Positions 7,085 to 12,486 of a stretch of 37,479 nt of DNA are shown here, one piece after another. The stretch is from an uncultured Eubacteriales bacterium. GTDB lineage: Bacteria; Bacillota; Clostridia; Christensenellales; UBA1242. Position numbers and translations under genes: made by a program. The notes under the pieces were generated by a model. That model was not told the DNA's origin. It did no database searches and saw only the letters and a list, made by a program, of their open reading frames with translations. The DNA lies in the NCBI GenBank assembly GCA_949067325.1, contig CARTDZ010000007.1, positions 1-37,479 on the forward strand, written 5' to 3'. The first letter of the stretch is position 1. The number at the start of each line of letters is the position of its first letter.

Positions 7085-7537
7085 TTAAGCTTGTTGCATG
7101 ATCGCTTGATTTTCGATGCCTTTTTTACGTTTTTTCTTTAAACTTGAAGCTACTGCAACTCCGCCAAGCACTCCACCTACTGCTGCAATGCCTGCTCCGT
7201 AAGATTTTGCATAATCGTTGACATGCAATACACTTGCTTGATATGGAAAAAATTCAACCATTCTAAATTTAAGGCTTTCATGTTTAATTCCGCCTAGCAT
7301 AACATCCTCTATAGCTTTCGCAATTCCTGCAGTTTGAAAATCTTTTACATCTTGTTCAACCAATTCCATAACTGTTTGGTATTCAGGACGAACCGATATT
7401 TCACTCATAATTTGAGCATCAGATTGCTCTGCCCCTACAACCATACCTACTCCTGTCAAGCACACAAAAAATGCCAATACTTTTGTTCCAAGCCCCATTT
7501 TGTATTTAGATGATGTTTTTAATCCAAATTTTTTCAT
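7085..7537 (-). CDS. Two-TM protein of unknown function, paralogue A
   Basis: A 150-residue protein: basic N-terminus (MKKFGLK...), membrane segment about 18-36 (KVLAFFVCLTGVGMVVG), a roughly 75-residue loop beginning MSEISVRPEYQTVMEL, a glycine-rich second membrane segment about 113-131 (AGIAAVGGVLGGVAVA) and a very basic tail (KKKRKK). By the positive-inside rule both ends are cytoplasmic and the loop is outside. The start at 7537 is chosen because AAAGGAGAGG precedes it; the longer frame starts within the promoter region. It shares layout, the E-I-S-x-x-P-E-x-Q motif and its upstream DNA with the gene at 7640, so the two are tandem duplicates. I recognise no family. Confidence 0.75.
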   Translation of the reverse strand: MKKFGLKTSSKYKMGLGTKVLAFFVCLTGVGMVVGAEQSDAQIMSEISVRPEYQTVMELVEQDVKDFQTAGIAKAIEDVMLGGIKHESLKFRMVEFFPYQASVLHVNDYAKSYGAGIAAVGGVLGGVAVASSLKKKRKKGIENQAIMQQA

Positions 7538-7561
7538 ATTCCTCTCCTTTGTTATTATCAT

Positions 7562-7608
7562 ATCACAGCGGTGGGGGATTTGTCAATAGGCAATTTTGAT
7601 TTTTTTTA
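7562..7608 (-). promoter_or_regulatory. Promoter of paralogue A
   Basis: On the complement TTGACA lies in the conserved repeat (CTATTGACAAAT) and TATGAT follows after about 18 bp, then AAAGGAGAGG and ATG. The -35 and upstream sequence are copied at paralogue B; the rest of the promoter has diverged. Confidence 0.6.
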
Positions 7609-7633
7609 AAGCTGATATTTTTTTGCTATGAAA
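7577..7633. repeat. Direct repeat, copy 1 (promoter-upstream)
   Basis: About 57 bp that match 8204-8261 with only a few differences, including the shared run ATTTTGATTTTTTTTAAAGC and GATATTTTTTT. Each copy carries the -35 box and upstream region of one gene of the duplicated pair, so the gene duplication included the promoter. Confidence 0.85.
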
Positions 7634-7639
7634 GCAAAC

Positions 7640-8167
7640 TCACAACCTTTCACAATCTTTCACCGACTGCTCTAATCTGTTCTCTCTGTCTCGCTTCTTT
7701 CTTTCCTCCTCAAACAAATGAGTGTAAGCAATTATTACACCGCCTCCCATAGCAGCAAGCCCAGGTATTATGTGACACAAAAATTTTGTTGAGCGATCCC
7801 TTTTGCATTCCTCGAGCCTAAGTCCATCTTCATGTCCTTCTTGCAGTAGTTTATTTTCAACTATATCTTGATAAGAAAGATATTTACCTTGAATTCCAAG
7901 TTCTTTTTCCGCCAATTCGATGTTGTCCTTGACATTTTGCAGAAGCTCTTGATGTTCTGGCTTTGCAGATATTTCTTCAAACAATCTAAATCGATCCTTA
8001 CTACACTTAACTGCGGCTACACAGGATCCTACTATCAAACCAACACCTAATACAATTAAAAATGTCGCAGACTTCAGCTTCTTAGAAGCTCTCGCCACCC
8101 TACGAAAAGCTGCTTTAAGATTTTTCACAAACCCTTTTTCCGACATCTCTATCTTTTCTTCTTTCAT
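7640..8167 (-). CDS. Two-TM protein of unknown function, paralogue B
   Basis: A 175-residue relative of the 7085 gene product: long basic N-terminus (NLKAAFRRVARASKKLK), membrane segment 34-53 (ATFLIVLGVGLIVGSCVAAV), a loop starting FEEISAKPEHQELLQNV, a second membrane segment about 130-150 (HIIPGLAAMGGGVIIAYTHLF) and a charged tail. Start 8167 follows GAGGAGAAA; the 18-codon extension upstream would overlap the promoter. Cysteines at 49 and 55 and in the loop (EECKRD) and before TM2 (FLCH) are absent from paralogue A, so the two copies have diverged. No terminator is evident between the two genes, so readthrough into paralogue A is possible. Function unknown. Confidence 0.75.
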   Translation of the reverse strand: MKEEKIEMSEKGFVKNLKAAFRRVARASKKLKSATFLIVLGVGLIVGSCVAAVKCSKDRFRLFEEISAKPEHQELLQNVKDNIELAEKELGIQGKYLSYQDIVENKLLQEGHEDGLRLEECKRDRSTKFLCHIIPGLAAMGGGVIIAYTHLFEEERKKRDRENRLEQSVKDCERL

Positions 8168-8184
8168 AAATTTCTCCTCATTTC

Positions 8185-8219
8185 TATGATACAATAGGAG
8201 AGAGATTTTGTCAATAGAC
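8185..8219 (-). promoter_or_regulatory. Promoter of paralogue B
   Basis: On the complement TTGACA, 17 bp, TATCAT, then GAGGAGAAATTT and ATG. The -35 lies in the conserved direct repeat. Confidence 0.65.
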
Positions 8220-8261
8220 AATTTTGATTTTTTTTAAAGCTGATATTTTTTTACTACGAAA
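8204..8261. repeat. Direct repeat, copy 2 (promoter-upstream)
   Basis: Second copy of the repeat at 7577-7633. It sits upstream of paralogue B in the same orientation and position as copy 1 relative to paralogue A. Confidence 0.85.
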
Positions 8262-8298
8262 CAATGTGATTTATTTTAGTAAACCACCAGAAAAACCA

Positions 8299-8395
8299 GC
8301 GAGGAAGAGCCTTTTGGGCTTAGCCCAAAAGGCTTGCTGCCTTCAATGAAGGCAGCAAAAAACATTGGGCGTTTGCCCAATGTTTTCTTCCTCGC
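8299..8395. other. Three-hairpin (cloverleaf-like) element
   Basis: An outer stem GCGAGGAAG (8299-8307)/CTTCCTCGC (8387-8395) encloses three perfect hairpins: 8308-8320 with 8322-8334 (13 bp, AGCCTTTTGGGCT), 8334-8344 with 8348-8358 (11 bp, TTGCTGCCTTC), and AACATTGGGC (8361-8370) with 8375-8384. Nearly every base is paired. It abuts the stop of the ferritin-like gene. On the minus strand the first hairpin met is followed by six T, so at least that one should terminate the gene. The rest may be a repeat element or structured RNA/DNA. Confidence 0.75.
8355..8384 (-). terminator. Terminator of the ferritin-like gene
   Basis: The complement reads AACATTGGGC, four-base loop, GCCCAATGTT, then TTTT. 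It is the proximal hairpin of the three-hairpin element and lies 14 bases past the stop codon. Confidence 0.75.
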
Positions 8396-8397
8396 CT

Positions 8398-9642
8398 TTA
8401 CTCTCGACCTACTGTTATATTGTCGCTTTTTCTATCTTTCAATTCCTTTACAGGGTGAGGAGCATCTTGTACGCGATAATCTTCACCAAATCTTTTTATA
8501 TGATCACAGATAACAACATGCCCTGCTTCTTGCTCAGGTTTTGAGTTGACTTTGTTGTTGTATTTGAAGAAATTGTCACTTTTATCTAGTTTTCGCTCGT
8601 CCTTATACCCCTCTCTGTCGCCTGTCAACCATACTGTCTTGCCAAGCACGCGTCTTACATATTCTTTATTGTTTCTAAAGGTTATAAGCTCTGGAAATTC
8701 ACCATTTGGTATAACTTCTTGCCAATCCTTTTTGTCCACCTTCTTCAAAAGCTTTACCGCCTCGTGAAGATGACTAAGCTCCTGCTCAAACAACATTTCC
8801 CAAATCTTTTTTATATTTTTATCGCTTTCGTCATTGAGCATTGAATAGTATAAATAACATTCAACATACTCATGCATCAACAAATCTTCACACAAAGAAG
8901 CTGAAGGGTCGATAAGCGAGCCATATTGAGACACATGATCTTCTTCAACCATCGCAATTTCAGTATAAAGCTCTCTGCCCTTTTGATTTTTGTAAAAAGC
9001 ACCCAAGTTCATGTAATAATTCATCGTCTGCTGCTCAGCCGCTGTAATAATCATAACATCACACTTACTTATAGGGTCAGCTGTTTTATTGCAAATATGC
9101 TTTTTTACGGTGTCGTATGGGTGACGATGATGAGATATGGTAGGCCTGCCAGGCATGATTTCAGTGTATGAACCCACATACTTCTCAGCGTGTTCGCCCA
9201 TGTCAGTTTCAAGCAGATTGGCATAACGATAAAGATGGTCAAAGTCTTCAAGAAGAGCAAAGTCAAGTGCATTCTTGACATTTTTATCTGTCGCACGATT
9301 GCCAAGAAAAGCAGTCAAGTCAACCGCAAGCTGCTCATAACCTATCGTCGTCTCCAAAATATTTTCATCAATTGGTTTTAAAGCAGCAATAAGCTTTTGT
9401 TGCTGCTGCTCCATACGTCTGACCATAGCAATGCTTCTTCTCACATCATTGTCGCAACAGTGTCGATTTGCATGATGTTTTGACCACACAGCTTCATACT
9501 CAGTGCCATTCATAAGAATACATCTTACTCGAGTGAACGGGTCAATCTCGTTCTTATTATAAGGTTTTGGTGCAAGTTTTTTCCAGTCCATAACTAGCGC
9601 CTCGAGCTTCTTTGGTTTTTCTAAAAAAGGGTTAAAATTCAT
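8398..9642 (-). CDS. Ferritin-like (diiron-type) protein of unknown substrate
   Basis: A 414-residue protein, largely helical, with repeated E and E-x-x-H patterns expected of ferritin-like four-helix bundles: GYEQLAVDLTAF, LLEDFDHLYRY, AAEQQTMNYYMNLG, EIAMVEEDHVSQY, HEYVECYLYY and FEQELSHLHEAVKLL. The helices are enough for two bundles or a large single one; a histidine-rich stretch (ISHHRHP) lies between them. The C-terminal 100 residues are charged. Start 9642 follows TTGGAGGAAAT; the frame extends 16 codons further without support. Many Clostridia encode such large ferritin-like proteins, some associated with spores or oxidative stress, but no role is shown here. It is monocistronic and closed by the hairpin element at its 3' end. 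Confidence 0.65.
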   Translation of the reverse strand: MNFNPFLEKPKKLEALVMDWKKLAPKPYNKNEIDPFTRVRCILMNGTEYEAVWSKHHANRHCCDNDVRRSIAMVRRMEQQQQKLIAALKPIDENILETTIGYEQLAVDLTAFLGNRATDKNVKNALDFALLEDFDHLYRYANLLETDMGEHAEKYVGSYTEIMPGRPTISHHRHPYDTVKKHICNKTADPISKCDVMIITAAEQQTMNYYMNLGAFYKNQKGRELYTEIAMVEEDHVSQYGSLIDPSASLCEDLLMHEYVECYLYYSMLNDESDKNIKKIWEMLFEQELSHLHEAVKLLKKVDKKDWQEVIPNGEFPELITFRNNKEYVRRVLGKTVWLTGDREGYKDERKLDKSDNFFKYNNKVNSKPEQEAGHVVICDHIKRFGEDYRVQDAPHPVKELKDRKSDNITVGRE

Positions 9643-9779
9643 ATTTCCTCCAATGCTCAAATCTTGTCCAAACAAAAAAACTTTAAACATATTTTTACAA
9701 TAAATCTCGCAAAATTGGCAACAACTACATTTCTTTTGTCGTCAAACTGCAAAATTTGTCACATGCGGACAAAAACATT

Positions 9780-9807
9780 TTGTTTTTTGACAAAAATGTA
9801 TTATATT
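9780..9807 (+). promoter_or_regulatory. Start-proximal promoter of the YitT-family gene
   Basis: A -10-like TATATT (9802-9807) is 16 bp after TTGTTT (9780-9785) and nine bases before the ATG at 9817. There is no Shine-Dalgarno. A TTGACA at 9787-9792 is mis-spaced for this -10. An imperfect inverted repeat ACATTTT...AAAATGT covers the region. Confidence 0.4.
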
Positions 9808-9816
9808 TAGATTGTT

Positions 9817-10887
9817 ATGAGATTTAAAGAATTTTTGAATAATAAGTACATATCTTTTGTTTGGCAGTGCGTTTTGACCGCCCTCGGTGCTTTTATTATG
9901 GGTATAGCCTTCAAAGTGTTTTGGATACCCAACGAAATCATACCAGGAGGATTTTCAGGTCTCGCAACCATTATTTCAAAACTTTTAGGCGATGTAGGCA
10001 TGACGCTTTCGCCTTCTATTGTTTACATAATCTTAAACGTATTTCTATTCGTCCTTGCAATTGTTTTCTTTGGTTTCAGGTTTGCTGGCCTCACACTTGT
10101 CGGCACGCTATGCTACTCTTTCTTTATGGACATAAATCCTATCCCAGCCTTCTATTCTGACGACCTCATTCTCGTCGCTATCATAGGTGGGGCTATCTAT
10201 GGTCTTGGCAGCGGATTTGTTTTCAGGCTCGGCTCGTCAACGGGCGGATCTGACATTGTGGCACTCAGCATAAACAAAAAGTGGCCAAAAATAAAAACTG
10301 GTCAAAGCTACCTTCTTATCAATGCGGTCGTGCTTCTGCTCTCACTCATTGTTTATCGCCGTCTTGATCTTACACTTTACACAATCATTGCGATCGTAGT
10401 TGGAAGCGTAGTAACGGACAAAATTCTAAACGGGATTAAAACCGTCCGTGCCGTTTACATAATTTGCACAAAAGATGAAGAAATAGGTCAGAAAATAATG
10501 AAACGATTTAATCAAGGCGTAACTCGCATCGACGCTGAAGGAATGTACTCTGGTCAGGATAAAAAAATGCTGCTCTGTCTCGTTTCCACCTATCAAGCAC
10601 CATTTGTAAAATCAATTGTCACTTCTATAGAGCCAAATGCAATCGTCTTTTCAACATCTGTAAACGAAGCTCTTGGAGAAAAAGCATTTTTGAAAGCCAA
10701 GAAGCAAGGTCTAGACCTAAAAGGCAAAAATCTGTTACACCTGAAATCAAAACACAAAACAAAAAAACAATATTCTCGTATGCCACACACAAAAAATATT
10801 AAGGGTCTTCACAAAACCACCTTTTCTCTCAAACGTCCTAATACTGAAGAAATAATAGAAGAAAACAAAACAAATCAACCTCACTAA
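9817..10887 (+). CDS. YitT-family membrane protein (DUF161 plus DUF2179)
   Basis: A 356-residue protein. Residues 1 to about 215 hold five or six membrane helices with the hallmark PNEIIPGGFSGLATI and FRLGSSTGGSDIVAL motifs of the YitT/YpjC family. Residues about 215-300 form the cytoplasmic DUF2179 domain (VYIICTKDEEIGQKIMKRF...RIDAEGMYSG...LCLVSTYQAPFVKSIV). The last 55 residues are a basic extension (KHKTKKQYSR) not usual in the family. The transport substrate of the family is unknown. No ribosome binding site precedes the ATG; the start is fixed by the conserved N-terminal helix and the close -10. A terminator follows directly. Confidence 0.88.
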   Translation: MRFKEFLNNKYISFVWQCVLTALGAFIMGIAFKVFWIPNEIIPGGFSGLATIISKLLGDVGMTLSPSIVYIILNVFLFVLAIVFFGFRFAGLTLVGTLCYSFFMDINPIPAFYSDDLILVAIIGGAIYGLGSGFVFRLGSSTGGSDIVALSINKKWPKIKTGQSYLLINAVVLLLSLIVYRRLDLTLYTIIAIVVGSVVTDKILNGIKTVRAVYIICTKDEEIGQKIMKRFNQGVTRIDAEGMYSGQDKKMLLCLVSTYQAPFVKSIVTSIEPNAIVFSTSVNEALGEKAFLKAKKQGLDLKGKNLLHLKSKHKTKKQYSRMPHTKNIKGLHKTTFSLKRPNTEEIIEENKTNQPH

Positions 10888-10909
10888 ATTGGTGAGGTTT
10901 TTGTTTTTT
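10877..10909 (+). terminator. Terminator of the YitT-family gene
   Basis: AACCTCAC (10877-10884) pairs with GTGAGGTT (10892-10899), followed by TTTTTGTTTTTTT. The stem spans the stop codon. Confidence 0.9.
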
Positions 10910-11061
10910 TACACCGCCCTGCTTTTCACTTTTGATATGTTATTAAACTCTTTCTTTAAACAGTTGACAAATTTGCAAGATGTTGTCAAGTTTTCTAACC
11001 AATCTTAAAATAAAAAATCTTGCCTTGCACAAAACAGAAAAGTTGCAATTATATTGTTATT

Positions 11062-11091
11062 GAAGGAGTGTGCAAAACGCATCGCTCCTTC
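11062..11091 (+). promoter_or_regulatory. 5' leader hairpin of the collagen-like gene
   Basis: GAAGGAG (11062-11068) pairs with CTCCTTC (11085-11091), with an inner TGC/GCA pairing. It encloses an in-frame GTG that lies too close to GAAGGAG to be a good start. No T run follows, so it is a leader structure rather than a terminator; it could stabilise the mRNA or hide the first AAGGAG. Confidence 0.45.
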
Positions 11092-11111
11092 TAAAAATTT
11101 TAGGAGAACTT

Positions 11112-12008
11112 ATGCAAATATTTCAAGCTAGGAGATGTTGTTGCTCATCTCCATCAACAGTTTTTGTAGCAGGACCACGCGGTCCAGTTGGCCCACAAGG
11201 CCCAACAGGACCAACAGGATCTCAAGGACCACAAGGACCACAGGGACCAGTCGGGCCACAGGGTCCACAAGGACCAGTCGGGCCACAGGGTCCACAAGGA
11301 TCAATCGGACCTCAAGGCCCTCAAGGCATTACTGGAGCTACAGGCGCAACTGGTCCAACAGGCGCAACTGGGGTTACTGGGCCTACTGGCTTAACTGGGC
11401 CTACTGGTATTACTGGTCCGATTGGGCCTACTGGAATTACTGGGCCTACTGGTATTGCTGGACCTATCGGTCCTACAGGTGCGACTGGACCAACGGGCGC
11501 AACTGGGGCTACTGGCGCAACTGGTGCTACAGGAGCTACGGGGGCGACTGGCACAACGACAAGCGGACTTGTAGCTTACGGCGGAGCTTACAATACAGTG
11601 GCTCAAAGCCCAACAATTCCAGCAGCTGACACATTTGTTCAAGTGGCACTTAATACAGCCATGCCACTTCAAAATGTGACTTACTTGGCCAGTGCTTTGA
11701 CAATTGTCGAGGCAGGCGTATATGAACTTGCCTACAACCTTGGAGTGGAAGGAAGTGCCTCAGTAGATTTCAACGCAGTCGTTCGTCTTAATGGCGCCCC
11801 AATCGCTCAAACAACGACTTTTAGAAACCTTCTTTCTTCAACACCTGTCACAATGACAACTTCTACTATACTCAATTTGACTGCAGGCGATGTGCTTGAT
11901 TTGGCAGTTGAAGTAACTGGCAACCTACCTGGTGGTTTCAACCTCACAATAAGGCCAAACGGCGACGCGAACCTTACTGTGCTGAAACTTGACACTGCTA
12001 GTATATAA
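11112..12008 (+). CDS. Collagen-like, BclA-type probable spore-surface protein
   Basis: A 298-residue protein. The short N-terminus (MQIFQARRCCCSSPSTVFVA) has three consecutive cysteines and no signal peptide, as expected for proteins assembled on the spore from the mother cell. Residues about 21-149 are 43 uninterrupted G-X-Y triplets: the first 17 are mostly GPQ/GPV, the rest Thr-rich (GPT, GAT, GIT), the type O-glycosylated in BclA. The last ~145 residues are a beta-rich C1q/TNF-like trimerisation domain (ALTIVEAGVYELAYNLGVE...LNLTAGDVLDLAVEV). Start at 11112 follows TTAGGAGAA; the in-frame GTG at 11070 is poorly placed. Exosporium-like location is inferred from the family and from other sporulation genes nearby. 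The repeat is DNA-level repetitive, so length variation between strains is likely. Confidence 0.88.
   Translation: MQIFQARRCCCSSPSTVFVAGPRGPVGPQGPTGPTGSQGPQGPQGPVGPQGPQGPVGPQGPQGSIGPQGPQGITGATGATGPTGATGVTGPTGLTGPTGITGPIGPTGITGPTGIAGPIGPTGATGPTGATGATGATGATGATGATGTTTSGLVAYGGAYNTVAQSPTIPAADTFVQVALNTAMPLQNVTYLASALTIVEAGVYELAYNLGVEGSASVDFNAVVRLNGAPIAQTTTFRNLLSSTPVTMTTSTILNLTAGDVLDLAVEVTGNLPGGFNLTIRPNGDANLTVLKLDTASI
11172..11558 (+). repeat. Collagen-repeat DNA
   Basis: Degenerate nine-base units (for example GGACCACAA, GGGCCTACT, GGCGCAACT) encode the G-X-Y triplets. Two zones are visible: GGN-CCA-CAA-rich to about 11325 and GGN-NNN-ACT-rich after it. A near-identical 36-base unit is repeated around 11230-11300. 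Confidence 0.8.
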
Positions 12009-12060
12009 CTGATGTCGAAACAAAACTATATTTGTCGAACTTTTACAAAAACAACAAAAC

Positions 12061-12106
12061 AAGCAATATATTTTCACAATTTTTTGTCGAAATATATTGC
12101 TTTTTT
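12061..12106 (+). terminator. Terminator of the collagen-like gene
   Basis: A 13-bp perfect stem, AAGCAATATATTT (12061-12073) with its complement at 12090-12102, 16-base loop, then a T run. Confidence 0.8.
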
Positions 12107-12371
12107 CTAAACTTTAAAACATATCAACCCTCTATTTGTGATATTGTCAAAAAACTTGGCGATTTGCCAAAACTGAAAAAAACAAATTGACATACCGCAA
12201 ATTGTTCAAAAGTTTTGTTGAAGGCCATAACTTTTTTTAAAAACAATTTCCTCAAAATAAAATTGTTCGTCGAAAAAATTTATATTTTGTCGATTGATAA
12301 AGGTGCCAAACATTTTTAGACAATTTGTCTTGGAATACAGCTTGCCACTTTCCTAAATTTGTACAAAATAT

Positions 12372-12423
12372 TTTCAACCATGCAAAATCCTAAATAGTTT
12401 CAACCATGCAAATTCCTAAATAG
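12372..12423. repeat. 26-bp tandem repeat, two copies plus a decayed third
   Basis: Units at 12372-12397 and 12398-12423 begin TTTCAACCATGCAAA and end CCTAAATAG, differing at one base. A degenerate third unit (CATCAATCTTGCCAAATC) follows at 12424. Each unit contains CATGCAAA. Confidence 0.85.
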
Positions 12424-12449
12424 CATCAATCTTGCCAAATCTTATGATA

Positions 12450-12477
12450 CAAAAAAAACACCAGAAATTCTGATGTT
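12450..12477 (-). terminator. Terminator of the TrbL-like gene
   Basis: On the complement AACATCAGAA pairs with TTCTGGTGTT (one G-U pair) and is followed by eight T (the A run 12450-12458). Confidence 0.8.
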
Positions 12478-12486
12478 TTTGTTGTG

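Larger units (their letters stand above)
12009..12486. other. AT-rich intergenic region between convergent genes
   Basis: No gene seen. It contains the terminator of the collagen-like gene, several TTGTCGA words (about 12033, 12085, 12286), a small TTGGC/GCCAA hairpin (12159-12173), a 26-bp tandem repeat (12372-12423) and the terminator of the minus-strand membrane protein gene. The middle part (12110-12370) otherwise shows nothing recognisable. Confidence 0.5.

Noticed and set aside
8299..8395. Cloverleaf element as a tRNA
   Set aside because: No acceptor CCA, T-loop or anticodon-loop consensus; the stems are too long and perfect.
9787..9792. TTGACA as -35 of yitT
   Set aside because: The spacing to TATATT is nine bases; a 17-bp spacing leads to GATTGT, a poor -10.
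11321..11554. Minus-strand frame encoding a PVAPVAP repeat
   Set aside because: It is the antisense shadow of the collagen G-X-Y repeat, with no start signals.
12372..12443. CRISPR array
   Set aside because: Units are directly adjacent with no spacers, only two good copies, and no cas genes.
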